Source: Axinella damicornis
Taxonomy: Eukaryota > Porifera > Demospongiae > Axinellida > Axinellidae
Direction of reading: 5' to 3'
Assembly (NCBI GenBank): GCA_963931865.1
Contig: OZ007506.1
Location: forward strand, 16,816,242-16,880,241
DNA: 64,000 nt
A program made the translations under genes and the position numbers. Of this stretch, positions 23,221 to 35,914 are shown in pieces (position 1 is the first letter of the stretch; every line of letters begins with the position of its first letter). The notes beneath the pieces are model-generated. The model saw only the letters and a program-made list of their open reading frames with translations. It was not told the DNA's origin and did no database searches.

Positions 23221-23679
23221 CACCGGGATATAAATACTAGTATAAATATTACGTTCCACGTACGTACTTAGATGTGTAGATTCATGACATTGGTAAGCGA
23301 ACATGGTTGTGTGTAAGCTGTGGTCACGATCTAGCAACCACCGGGGTCTCTCTGTTTGGCCGTTACTACTGCTGATGCTGTGTACGCGACTCAGACTCTC
23401 CCTTCAACAGGTATATTCATGATTGAATGCAGGCCCCGCATATATACATCGTGCAGTGCTTTTCGTAATTCTGTGACAGAGTTGGTGCAAGTGCTGTGTA
23501 GTGTGTGGGAGTGAATCTGTGGGAAGCTTCCATTTGGCCGAAGTTATAGAATTAATAGTTTATGGTTATGAACATTACGGCGGTACATTCCTAATTTACA
23601 TTTAGTAGTCGATGGCAGAGATGTCCCTAAATTAAAAACCACCATTGTAGCCTGTACAAAGGTAAATTAGCCACCTAAT

Positions 23680-23910
23680 TCATGGCTACTCCTGGGAAAG
23701 ACAAAAGGGCGGGTGTTGGTAGATGGTATTTCGACAGTTCCATCACGAGTTCCATAGGTCTACTGTTGATGCATGCAGCAAACAAGACTTTTCCACCACC
23801 ATGATCGACCAGGGTGAAACGCTGTTGGACCCAGTGGCAATAGCAATGGAGACCAAGAATGATAACTTGCTGCACTGGCTTCAGTTACTGCCCTCTCATT
23901 TGCAGTCCTA
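23680..23910 (+). CDS. Possible isolated exon, unassigned
   Basis: A frame from 23723 reads FRQFHHEFHRSTVDACSKQD and continues with STTMIDQGETLLDPVAIAME and DNLLHWLQLLPSHLQ, which has the look of a degenerate ankyrin-like helix pair. A possible donor follows near 23910. A TAG at 23720-23722 could serve as acceptor. I could not join it in frame to any neighbour. It may be a relic or chance. Confidence 0.25.
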
Positions 23911-24235
23911 TCAAGTCTCACGCATCCTGCGTGAGACACACATTTATGTGTCATCTCACATTCACATGCATATCCAAATGTCATGTACGCAAGCTAGCTA
24001 GCCTTAATGGATTCCTAGTACACTGCACTGTACAGCAAAACCTCGTACCTAGGCCCATGCGCGGAACGGAATAAAAGGTTGCCTCATTCAATCTACCAAT
24101 CTACCCCGAAATAGGACAAGCTAAACATGGAAACCACATAGTCAAGTTTCTCTCGAGCTCGAGAGAGACAACGACGAAATTGACAGTGAATGTGACGACG
24201 ATTTGCAGCCCTTCATAGCATTGGTGACGTTTGCT

Positions 24236-25142
24236 TATGGGGTGCCAAAACTCAGTCTATCGCAATATTTGTAAATGTGATGCTTGCATTTATAATTATG
24301 TGAAGCCACATTTATAAATGTGAGGCCACATTTATAAATGTGAGGCCACATTTTTAAATGTGAGGCCACATTTTTAAATGTGAAGCCACATTTATAAATG
24401 TGAAGCCACATTAATGTGAGGCCACATTGAGGCCACATTCATATAAATTATGTGAAGCCACATTTATAAATGTGAAGCCACATTTATAAATGTGAGACCA
24501 CATTTATATTAGCCTCGTTCCCAGGCGCTCGGTAATTGGAGAAAAGAGCTCTTCTCCCCAATTACTGAGCGCCTGGGAACGAGACTACATTTATAATATA
24601 TGTGAAGCCACATTTATATATGTCAGGGCACATTTATAAATGTGAAGATGCATTTGTATATGTGGCCTCCCTCACATAATAAAATACACTGGGTCATGTG
24701 AGTGGTCACATGACCAGCTGCCACCGCACCAGCCAAACTTTGAACATTCAACTCTGGTCTGTTCGCCATGTTCTAAGTCATGACAACGTGACGTGTCTCG
24801 TGACTTAGAACATGGCGAGACACTCACGTCACGACGTGTCTCGTGAATTAAAACATGGCAAACAGACCAGAGTTGAATGTTCAAAGTTTGGCTGGTGCAG
24901 TGGCAGCTGGTCATGTGACCACTCACATGACCCATGGTCACATGACCCAGTGTATTTTATTATGTGAGGGAGGCCACATATATAAATGCATCTTCACATT
25001 TATAAATATGCCCTGACATATATAAATGTGGCTTCACATATATAAATGTGGCCTCACATTTATAAATGTGGCTTCACATAATCAAGCATCACATTTACAA
25101 ATGTTGCAATAGACCGTTTTTTGGCACAGATGGCACCCCATA
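24236..25142. mobile_element. 907-bp palindromic element carrying CACATTTATAAATGTG arrays, TTTGCT duplication
   Basis: The inverted ends are TATGGGGTGCCA and TGGCACCCCATA. Each arm then has a matching block around AAATGTGATGCTTG, a tandem array of about 20-bp units (CACATTTATAAATGTG plus GAGGC or AAGCC), and a core arm ending in AATAAAATACACTGGGTCAT (24678 onward), mirrored up to about 24970. TTTGCT is duplicated at 24230-24235 and 25143-25148. The unfilled site (GACGTTTGCTGTCTGTAT) is present in a related copy at 27349-27366. A 78-bp mini-MITE sits in the left arm. Confidence 0.9.
24510..24587. mobile_element. 78-bp mini-MITE, TAGCCTCG family, inside the palindrome arm
   Basis: TAGCCTCGTTCCCAGGCGCT and AGCGCCTGGGAACGAGACTA are inverted repeats. 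CATTTATAT and CATTTATAA flank it (8 of 9 bases), which fits a 9-bp duplication taken from the array unit itself. Confidence 0.85.
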
Positions 25143-25240
25143 TTTGCTGTCTGTATACAGCTGTTTTGGTCAGTCCATTATATCCAGTCCATTATCCAGT
25201 CCAGAGTCAAGTCCACAGTCCAGTCCAGAGTCCAGGTACT
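25143..25240. repeat. GTCCAG short tandem array
   Basis: Degenerate AGTCCATTATCCAGTCCAGA-type units, continuing the disrupted repeat that begins before 24236. A close relative with fewer units lies at 27360-27400. Confidence 0.7.
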
Positions 25241-26253
25241 GTCCCATACACTACCCCATACAAACAGTCAATTTGCACACTACTATGCTTCACCAGTCAT
25301 GTCCACAGGAAGTACAGTGGGAATGGGTTTTCCCAAAGGAAACCACTTGCTCTGTGTGTGTGTGCATGCATGTGTGTGTACACATGCACATTCGTATTTG
25401 TATGTGTGACTGTTGAAGGAGGGGGGTTCTGCTGCTAGTCCCGAGGGAGACCGCAATATGAAACAGGTAGCTAGAGGGGACTTCAGAAGAGAGAGGGCAA
25501 TAAATCAGAAACAACCCAAGTGGTGGTTAGGCCGGGCACCCTGGAAGCCTGTGCAGCACTATATGTCCTCTGTTGACACATGTATAGTAGGTTTCTTTGT
25601 CGAGTCATCTGGAGGCTTGGAACAAGTCAGCAATCTGTTCTGTATGTCACCTAGGTCATGTCCTCGAGTTGAATACGTGGCTTTCCTGTGTGGTTCTGTT
25701 TAGGATGTTGTGGCTAACTGCACTGTTAGATCATTTACATGTAGTTTTGTGACTTGTAAGTTGCATTGGTCATGGTGGTCACCAGCCGGCTCAGTCCAAC
25801 TGTGACTACAGCGAATATGGGAGTGTCACCCCCTTGATACATCTCTATAAAACTCAAGAGCTAATACAAACAGCTTGTCAGACCTCTGCACAGAGAGGTA
25901 ATTACCCAGCGCTACACTTCTGACATAGGCAAATGCAGACCTGTCAAGGTCGGCAGCCTCACTTGAGTGAGACCCCACCTCAAAATGAGTGAGATTGGCA
26001 CAAAATGAGTGAGGCCCCCCGTGAAGCTTATCCAATTTAAAGTCATGACACGATAAATATACCCTTGACGACAACGACAGGTCAAATGAATTTGACCTGG
26101 GAAGGTCAACTTGGGCATGGAATTGCACACAGCACAGTACACACGAACGAGAACTGGTCTTTCTTGACCGGTTGCACACAAGGGAACTTGATCTTCCAGT
26201 CTGAGTCAAACTTCGTAGAATACACTGCAGCTCCATGAAACTTTTGCTTCCTT

Positions 26254-27420
26254 AAACCAGCTCTGTCTCAAGTTGTTGCAGCATCGTCTCCTCGATTTCC
26301 GAGAGGTCAAAGGTCACGTGCATATTTAATGAGCTTCAACAAAAGTGGCTGTATGGCTGAATTCTTGTGGGTTCTGTCAGGAGCGCATGAGCCGCCGAAG
26401 GCGGCGAAGGAGCGTGTAACTTCAGGGCCATGTAAATACAAATTAGTTACGTACTTCCGCGTTTGAAAATAGATCGGAACGTCATAAGTTTTCTGGGGGC
26501 AGTTTTATTGGCGTGCAAGCCTTCAGGGGCGTCCTGACACTCGCTAGTTCCCTGCCTGTTTCGCTCTTGCAAACTTTAGCATGGTCATGCTCCGCTTGAT
26601 AGCGCGTCTCATGGGAGAATCCTTCACCTGGCGCACGAAAGTTGCGGGGAGATACTTCCTGAAGGCTACAAGCTGAAGTTTCCTTCTAGCACGACCCTCG
26701 GATCGGCGTGGAGTTCCTTCTTCAAACCGAACTAGCTTCGCTTGAGGTAGCTCACTCTCGATGTCTACGAGTACGCTTCGCCATTGCATTGCGGGTGGCT
26801 CTAGCTCTGTCAGTACTTAACCGGTTAACCGTACTTAGCTAAGTACGAGTCACGTGCACTGTATGGCATCACGCAACGTCTAAATGAGCTTCCGCTTTCC
26901 AAATATGGAAGTCATTACTACTACAGATTTGTATTTACATGGCACTCACGGGTATTCGCGAGTTGCACGCTCCTTCGCCGCCTTCGGCGGCTCATGCGCT
27001 CCTGGTTCTGTACAGTACCGGCTTTGAGAATCCATGACTTGTATGACTGTTTCTTATGGAGGTCACATACATTTGTTGGAAAAGAACCATTGTCAAACTC
27101 CAATTGAGCTCCAGTTAGGATGCTCTGCCTGCTTGAAGGATTAGAAGAGCGGTTAACTTATTATCAGCAGAAACCAAACTTCAGCCTTTCTTGAAGTGTA
27201 GAACCAGATGGAATATTCCATGACTATAAGTGCATTGAAATTTAATATGCACATGACCTTTGACCTCTCGGAAATCGAGGAACGATGCCGCAAAAGGCTA
27301 GGAAGCAACTTGAGACAGAGCTGGAGACAACCCTTCATAGCTTTGGTGACGTTTGCTGTCTGTATAATCCAGTCCAGTCCAGAGTCCAGGTTTTGTACTG
27401 TCCCGTAGTGTATGAAGTTC
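26254..27420. mobile_element. Inverted-repeat element sharing arm sequence with the 20.4-kb foldback
   Basis: CAGCTCTGTCTCAAGTTG and CGAGGTCAAAGG-type blocks at 26258-26330 are mirrored at 27240-27325 (GACCTTTGACCTCTCGGAAA, CAACTTGAGACAGAGCTGG). The phrase GGTCAAAGGTCACGTGCATA is also in the arms of the 20400-21585 element. A hAT-type MITE interrupts it. Its outer ends and target duplication are not resolved. Confidence 0.65.
26378..27003. mobile_element. hAT-type MITE, CAGGAGCGCATGAGCC ends
   Basis: CAGGAGCGCATGAGCCGCCG and the matching CGGCGGCTCATGCGCTCCTG form inverted ends of over 35 bp. GGTTCTGT flanks both sides (26370-26377 and 27004-27011), an 8-bp duplication if the right end is taken at CCT, or 7 bp if one G belongs to the element. 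A second inner pair, TGTAAATACAAAT and ATTTGTATTTACA, extends the symmetry. An open frame at 26544-26789 (-) has no recognised similarity. Confidence 0.85.
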
Positions 27421-27954
27421 AGAACAGAGCAGCCGATTGATGCAACAAATCTTGAATCCAACATGCTGTGTTGTTGTTTTTTTTTCGCGGCCATTTAGGG
27501 CCCTCACCACCACCACCACCACCAAAACCAACTCTCTTCAAAAGACACCAATTTTTGTCTCTTTGTTGCATGAGTAATCCATATAGCTAGGTCTATGGGG
27601 AACTTGTGAAATTGAACAAACTTTATCATCTTCCGTTAGATGTTACTCCCTGCCCATTTCTCTTCTATTTCCGAGTAGTTACACAGCTACTGTTTCTATG
27701 AGCCATATTTTACAGCCATCACACTCTGTAAGCTACTCAGAGTCATGTTGTCAGCAACATACATGACTGTATTGATTCACTAAGTGATGGTGATTTGCAG
27801 GACACAAGTCACTGCCCATCATGTCTGAGCTGGATGCCATTGTGGTGGCCCTGTGCCTTGCTGCAGACAAAACATTGTCTACAGACAACATTGCACTTGA
27901 ATGGTTTACACTTTTGCACAAGCTACACATACTCTGTCCCTCTGTCCCTTCCTC

Positions 27955-28080
27955 CCCCCCTCCCTCCCTCCCTCCCTCCCTCCCTCCCTCCCTCCCTCCC
28001 TCCCTCCCTCCCTCCCTCCCTCCCTCCCTCCCTCCCTCCCTCCCTCCCTCCCTCCCTTCCTCCGTCTCTCCCACCCTCCC
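27955..28080. repeat. (CCCT)n microsatellite at an intron 3' end
   Basis: Nearly pure TCCC/CCCT units, ending 25 bp before the splice acceptor at 28103-28104. Every long frame through it is low-complexity. Confidence 0.97.
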
Positions 28081-28104
28081 TCCCACCCACCTCTCTTCCC
28101 ACAG

Positions 28105-31100
28105 TGTATGTCTGCATGTGGAGTAGTCTCCAACCAATGGAACTCTGCACTCAGAGTGGAGAATAGGGTGGCAACAGAGGTGACCCTTGATTGGGATGCT
28201 GACAATCGCCTGCTAGCTACATCCTATGTGGTACAGTTCAGAGAACGATTGAATGTGCAGACCTTTGACACATCACCCCCAGTAAGTGTGCATATCTGAA
28301 TTCAACATTTCACATTCAACCTTGGTAGTCAGTTAGTCAGTTAGCTAATCATCTGTTTACTGGGTGAATGCAGTGATGGATTCTCAACATCTTCTGATTT
28401 GGATTTCTGGCTGTGTGACCTTGATCCTTCCCCCTCCCTTGTCTTCCCTCCCTCCCTCCCTCCCTCCCTCCCTCCCTCCCTCCCTCCCTCCCTCCCTCCC
28501 TCCCTCCCTCCCTCCCTCCCTCCCTCCCTCCCTCCCTCCCTTGTCCTCCCTCCCTCCCTGCCTCCCTCCCTCCCTCCCTCCCTCCCTCCCTCCCTCCCTC
28601 CCTCCCTCCCTCCCTTGTCCTCCCTCCCTCCCTGCCTCCCTCCCTCCCTCCCTCCCTCCCTCCCTCCCTCCCTCCCTCCCTCCCTCCCTCCCTCCCTCGT
28701 CCTCCCCCCTCCGTCGTCCCCCCCCCCCTCCCTCCTTCCCTCCCTCTCTCTCTCCATCCATCCTTCCCTCTATTCAGGTCTCAAACACCAGGTACACTAT
28801 CAGTAGTCTCACTCCCAACACAAACTACGAGGGCCAGGTCTGTCGGGCTAATGGCTCCACCTCTGAACCAGACAACTGTGGCAACTGCCTCTTCTGTTTC
28901 TCAACCACTGAAGCTCAAGGTATTCTGGTCAAATTGATGTACCTTGAATCAGATCATGTGACTTTCGATCTGTATGTTGCAGAGCTGCTAGTTTGACGTA
29001 CATAGATGTACAATTGTTGTGTAACTGGCTGGCATTTACTGAAGGCGGTAAGCTCAGCTAACCATATTTATGCTAATAGAGCAGTAGATCCAATCTAACG
29101 GTAGACCTGGTCCTGATTGAAGTTAGGAAACTTCCAGATGTACAAGGCTTCTTTCACTCTTCTTTTGTACAAGTTCATCTCCTGATCTATCACCACACTC
29201 TCTTTCCAATCAATTTGGTGGTCATCCTCGATGCTGTGCTGCCTGAATAGTGTTTCTATTCACTCACCATTACAGGTAACTTACACCAATTTTAATCGGC
29301 CAACCTAAGCAACTCAAATGGCCGGACAAAATCGAATTTGACTGGACAATTGACCAATCAATGCATAAATAGTATAGCCACAACAGTCACAAACATTCAA
29401 AATGTAGCGTGTGCCGTGTGGCATGGCAGTGGATGCCCATTTCCTGAAATGAGGCTGCATTTCAATTCAACATTTGTGATTCTGACTGACTAATAGTGTG
29501 ACTTTGTAAGTACCATGGAGAAGGAGGTGGAGGGAGCACTTCCCTTCTTTGATGTACGGGTGTCCCGAGATGGAGACAGCAACACTTTGGTAACTATAGG
29601 GTCTATCGGAAGCCTACCCATACAGAACGCTACTTGCACTACCGATCGTACAATCCTCCTGCTGTAAAGAATGGCATCATCCGCACCCTACTCCACCGCT
29701 CCAGGAACATCTGCCAGGACACCACCACTCTGAATCAAGAGTTGGCACATCTCACTTCAGTTTTTCAACGAAACGGATACCCTCGCCCCCTGATCCGCAG
29801 GGAACTTCACATATCCCCCACCCCCACAAACAGGGACAGACCGGGACCTAAGGCGACAGTCTCCATTCCCTTTGTCAAGGGAGTCAGCGAAAGGATCAAG
29901 AGAATCTGTGCCAAAAGTGGAATATGAGTCTATTTTAGGGAAAATAGGCTCCATCTTGAGCAACATCAGACCGAAGAGAGACCCCCATGACACCAAGGGT
30001 GTGATCTATGAAATCCCTTGCTTGGCCGGATCGCGACAGGTCATATATTGGAGAAACTGGATTAAAACTAGACTTACCGAACACCAGAGAAATTGCCGGA
30101 ATGGAGAGGTGCAAAGGTCGGGTGTGGCACAGCAGACTATAGGCAGAAAGATAGACCAAAAGGCAGCTAAACAGAACTAGCTAATCGGAATTCCCAGGGA
30201 AAGAGGTAGCGCATGGCATGCATGGCAGTTGATGCCCATTTCCTGGAATAGTATAGCCACAACAGTCATGCAAACGATTCCTCTCCAAACGCAGCGTGTT
30301 GGCAATTGAGCCTATTTCTATCGATAGATCCAATCTAACGGTAACATTTCAATTTCTATGAATCCAATCCTATGGTAGTAAAGTTTGAAGTTAATGTTTT
30401 GGCTACCGTTCCGCGTAATTAAATCCATGGAAAGTCTCGAAATCCAACCCAACTGGTCCTGGAATTTTCTGTGGATTTAAGCAGCAGTAGCACTCTCCGA
30501 GGTACCAACATTCTGTTGGTTCTTGCTGTCTGGCAGGAACAGAGTTGACAAGGATGAGAGAGGCATGACAATAATGTCAATTCCTGAGAATAGCTTTGGC
30601 TGTTTTCTCTCACTGTGAATAAACAGACAGCCTGTTGATGAATGCCATGCACGAAAGCAGTCGTTGGCTCTCTCACATGCACATGCATGCACGCACCCAC
30701 ATGTATATGCACATGTGCATATACATACACACACTCACAGTCCCAGAGCAAGTTCAGAATGTCCAAGTGTTTGTCTACTTTCCAATGCTGTCTGGTGATG
30801 ATGTCTCTGCCCTGGTGACCTGGGACGCTCTGAACGCCAGCCAGGGGCAAGGGTTTGTGCAGAACTACACTGTGCAGGTGTTCCAGGATGGACAGCTGTT
30901 GACAAGTGTAAGCCTCTCGGCGTGTAGCTTGTTACCAGACTCTCTGCAATAAAGTTTGACCTAAATACAGCTGCATGTTGGTCACACGTGACCTTTGACC
31001 TCTTTCCCTCAGTTGTTCCAGAACCCAGACAACCGCACCACATATACTGTACAGAGCCGCACCAATCTCCAGATTCTTAGCTACCCACTGCAGCCGGCTA

Positions 31101-31717
31101 GGAGCTATGTTGTGAATGTAAGAACATAAATGTATTATTGGGACGAGCATGAGTGAGCCCCACACACATCACACATATCATGCAGGAATGAGTTCTTTAT
31201 ATACATTTACATTCCATTCCATAATTATGCCAGTGAGTTTACACTTACTGTAAATGCACTCTGGTATGGTACCCCTTACACTTCTCTCCTTTCTTCCTCC
31301 TCCCCCTTCTCTCCTGCCTTCCCTCCTCCTTCTTCTCTCTTCTCTCTCCTCTCTTTTCTTCTCCCTCCCTCTCCTTTGCTCCCTCCACTCTTGTCCAGGT
31401 ATTTGCCGCCAATCCCACTGGTCGTGGAAATGCTTCACAAAACATAGCATTCAACACTAACAGTGAGTCACTATGAAGTATTCCAGATCTGTCAGATATA
31501 CATTGCATGTATGTATACTTCCATTCACCACTCATCGGGAAATTTTCATTCTTAAAATATATTCATGATTGCCTCCAATGCGAAAATCTATTTTGTTATG
31601 AATAATAAGGCAACAAAATGAATAAGGTGAATCGATTGTACGAGCATGTGTACTGTGTGTATGGTAATGTCATTATTAATTTGCAGTGTACTGGTTGATT
31701 ATGCTTGACTGTGTGAC

Positions 31718-31752
<35 letters not shown>

Positions 31753-31768
31753 TATGCTTGATGTATGA

Positions 31769-31851
<83 letters not shown>

Positions 31852-34800
31852 GTGGCCACCCCTCCACAACAAGTACTTGCAGTGGGGGCTGCTGGAGGTC
31901 AGTTGGTGGGACCAGGGGGTGTATCTTCCCTCCCTCCCGTCACTGAACCCCTTGCTGTGGACACCACTGGCAGGCAGCTCTTCTGGTACGACAGAGATAG
32001 AATGGTGATACTGCGACAGTCCCTGGATGGAGGGGATGCACAGGTGAGTATGTATGTCCACCTGGAGCTCACAGAGTATGTAGGACATACGACTTTAAGA
32101 CAGTATCTCTCTCCTCCCCCCATCCCTCCCTCCCTCCCTCCCTCCCTCCCGCCCTCCTTCACTTCTTCCTTTACTTGAGCAATGTGGGGAGGGTACAAAC
32201 CAAGAGCAGATTGCCTACAAAGGAGCTGTACAATAATAGCTTGTTCCCTATCCACAAACAACTTAGAGTAAGACTATACTATACAGACAATGTTCCTTCT
32301 CTCCCTCTCTCCTTCCCTCCCTCCCTTCTTCCTCCCTCATTCCAGCTGGTCATTTTTCCTGTCAGTGGGGTGGATGTGCGTGCACTGGCCTATGATTGGT
32401 TGGGTCAGACACTCTACTTTGCCGGTCGAGTGGAGAGAGGTGGAGGTGGGAGGGTGGGGGTGTGGGTATCTCGTATAAATGGAGATGGGGCTGATGAGAT
32501 ATTTGTTGGTGATAGTCTTGGAGAAGGAGAAGGCCTGAAACTTGTTATGGATCCATTCAGAGGGTAAGTAAAGGTCCACCAGGTTTTTTTGTTTTTGTCA
32601 CCGTGGGAGTAGGACCACACCTGATGGTACGGTATACTGCACAATGATACGCAAGAAGTATGCAGAATTTGCAGAGCAGTACCTGCCGAAGATTGCAAGT
32701 GGTTCAATCGCTCTATTTACTTCCTACGTGATGCTATACACTTGAGTGTGGTAGATAAGTCTGCTGTCGCTGATATTCTTGGTGAGGCTCGAGCTCGTGG
32801 TCATGTTCATGTACAGTCATGTAGTAGTGTTATTAGTCCAGGACACATTGACAGCCTTTTCTCGCTGAAAAAGGAGATATTGCATTGCATCATAAAACTG
32901 ACAGTGCACATGATCTTTTCCAGCCCCCTCTTTGTTAGTGCACATGATCCTTTCCAGCCCCCTCTTTGTCAGTATGCTTTCCTGGAGACTTTGAGTGCAT
33001 GAGTTTGATTTCTGGATGAACAAGTGATTACAGACCTTCAGATTGTCTCTGTTTCCCTGACCGAGGAAACCACAGTGATAGTGGTTAATGCAGATCTCGA
33101 GGGCCAATCCTATAATCCTGCCTGCCTTCCACACACTCACACTCACACAGCTACCTCTACTGGACAATAGCAAACGATTCCTCCAACTCACTCCATCAGC
33201 TCAATCTCCGAGATCCCTCCTCAAGCACTACTCTCACCATGCCCACTAGCCAGGTGGGGAAGAGGCAGGCTGGGATCAGCCTTTCCAGCCTCTCCCTCAC
33301 CCCGGCTCTCGCTCTCGATCCCCGCACACGTCGCCTCTGGGTGTGCGATGCTAACAGCGGAGACATCCTCTCATGCCACCCGAGCAATTCCAGTTGTGAT
33401 GTGGAGGTGTCTGCAGCTGCAATAACAAGGAGTGATAACGGTACATTCAAAATAGGGACTAGCTGAGGGAAATTATTCAGAAGTTTGACCTTTACACTGA
33501 AGCGTGCCAAATCACATCCTTGAAGTCAACTATTCTACAACCATCTCAAAGTCCGCTGACAAGTTTGGTTGGAGAATTGTTGACTTGGCACACTTCATTG
33601 CAAAGGATTAAATTCCTTGATCCCTCTTTCCAATGTTCACTCACATAATTATATTACACAAAGTACTATAAAAACTGCTATGAGTACATGTTAACTGACT
33701 TTGGATTGTCCCTCCTTCCTCCCTCCCTCCCTCCCCTCCCTCTCTTCCTCCCTCCCTTCCTCCCTCCCTCCCTCCCCTCCCTCTCTTCCTCCCTCCCTCC
33801 CTCCCTCCCTCCCTCCCTCCCTCCCTCCCTCTCTTCTTGACATCCCTCTGCTCATGATCAGGACTCCCTGCCTCCAGCCTAGCCCTAGATGAACTGAGGG
33901 TCTACTGGACTAATGAAACTACAAATGGAGTATTTGCTGTGGCCTTCACCAACAGGACAACCCTCATTGAAATCTCCTCCAACGCTGATGCCTCTGCTGT
34001 AATCACACTCAGTCCTGGTCAACAACCTCTGCCCCGTGAGTAACTCTGTGCCAGTGATGGCTCACAAGTGCCTTCTTCACCTTGCACCTTGCACCTTGCA
34101 CCTTGCACCTTGCTGTCTCTTTGCATGTCTAGTCTCTGGTGAGCAATGCAGACTTCATAGAAATAGCCATAATTGTTTGCAATAACAAGCCTCAGGAAGA
34201 GGGCACAATAAGCAAGATCCATGGAGCCTGATAAGATGGACACACTTGTGGAGAGATGGATCATGGGCTAACGTTTGAATCCTATACATGTACATGTACA
34301 TGCCTACTTTACTGCTTGCTCATGCAAGCTTGCCCGTACATGCTGTAAATATCAGACTCTTTTATGTTATTTGAATGCTTGCGTACATGATGGGTAGGGA
34401 GCAGGGTTGTTGTAATGGTAGTTTGTAATTGTAATCGATTACAATTAATTACAAATTCCTATGTAATCGTAATTTTAATTGTAATTGATGATAATTTTGT
34501 CTGAGTAGTTGCAATTGTAGTTGATTACCTTGTGGTTGAAGCTCAACTACTCAATAGCTAGGAGGTCAATATCTATAAGTATGCTCCCCAACATAAAACA
34601 CATACTGGTTACAAAAATTTGAGTAGCTAGTTATAAATATCCAACGAAACATACAAGGTTTTGCTCCACCTATAATGGATTGCATGTTGCAAATGTATAG
34701 TGTGTAATTGTAATCGTAATTGTAATTGTGTGGAATTAATTGAAATTGTAATGCTAATTGGCTTCTGGAAAGAGCTAGTAATTGTAATCATAATTGATTA

Positions 34801-35841
34801 CTGGAAAGCAGTAATTGCAACAACCCTGGTAGGGAGAGTTGGCATGTCATCAAAAAGCTTAAACCTACCATTCCTTATTCTCAGGGTCAGGTATCCAGCA
34901 ATAAAAATTACCTTTTACAAGTAGCTGAGCTCGCTTCGCTCGCTCAGCTACTTCCCCCTTGTTCGCCTACCGTGCGTAATCCGGCGCCGGACAGCTCTCT
35001 GAAGAGCTGCTTCTCCCCGATTGCGTCCGCTTCAGCTGCTGCTCGCCGCTTGCGTCCGCTTCAGCTGCTGCCGATTGCGGCATCCGCTTCCACTGCTGCT
35101 CCCCGTTTGCCTCCGCCTCGCGTCCAGCTGCTGCTCCCGATTGCGCCCGCTTCAGCTGCTGCTCCCGATCGCGTCCGCTTCAACTGCTGCTCCCCGATTG
35201 CGTCCGCTTCAACTGCTGCTCGCCCGATTGCGTCCGCTTCGACTGCTGCTCCGGAGCTCCCCGATTGCATACTGGATTCCAGCCCGGGCCCGAACATTCT
35301 TCGCGGAGTTCGAGGTTCAGTAAATAAATTAAAGTACGAAGGTCGCGCATCACTATAGTCTAGTCCCGCCCCACGAACGTCCCACTTCCGTCACTCACAG
35401 ACACACACACACACACACACACAGACACGTAAAATCTTAATGTATTGATGGTAATTCATTAAATGGTGTTCCTGACAGCTCGCTATGGAAGTGATCGGCA
35501 TTTTGATATGATCAAGCGAACCCATAGGGCAGCAAGCAGTAGCCCAAGGTAGAGCACTTCCATGTGACTGCAGTGGGCTCAGCAGACGGTTGTGTTTCAC
35601 TTGGAACAGTACCTGACTACCTGTTATGATATCATGAAGTTTGTTAGGTGCATCAAGTTTGTTGGGTATGTGCAGCACTGACTGCATGAAGTATGTCTGA
35701 ATCAAAACATAGTACAAAGTGCGCAACATGAAAACCATGGACGGAGCTCCATCAGACTTACCACTGCAATGATATGATCTGCCACCTACACTTGGTATTG
35801 CATTTGTACAATGAAGTATGGTTAGGATTGTCATAGTCACA

Positions 35842-35914
<73 letters not shown>

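Larger units (their letters stand above)
31853..34035 (+). other. YWTD (LDLR class B) beta-propeller segment of the FN3 gene
   Basis: Four exons encode propeller strands: LAVDTTGRQLFWYDRDRMVI followed by LRQSLDGGDAQ; ALAYDWLGQTLYFAGRVE with SRINGDGADEIF; GYLYWTIANDSS with LALDPRTRRLWVCDANSGDI; and SLALDELRVYWTNETTNGVF. These correspond to about four to five blades, fewer than the usual six, so one blade may be degenerate or in an exon I missed. Phases between the four exons are 0, 2, 1, 1 and all joins are open. Confidence 0.75.

Noticed and set aside
24290..24500. Regular CACATTTATAAATGTG repeats that look like a CRISPR array
   Set aside because: There are no unique spacers, the units are nearly contiguous, and they are mirrored in the opposite arm of a palindromic eukaryotic element. 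The genome is clearly an animal's.
27795..28300. Long overlapping frames encoding Pro/Ser/Leu or Gly/Arg/Glu repeats
   Set aside because: They are translations of the (CCCT)n microsatellite in all six frames. The real exon there is 28105-28281.
28341..28800. Frames of over 200 codons with LPPSLPPS or GREGGREG repeats
   Set aside because: Same cause. The microsatellite has no stop codons in any frame; only 28778-28919 fits the FN3 gene.
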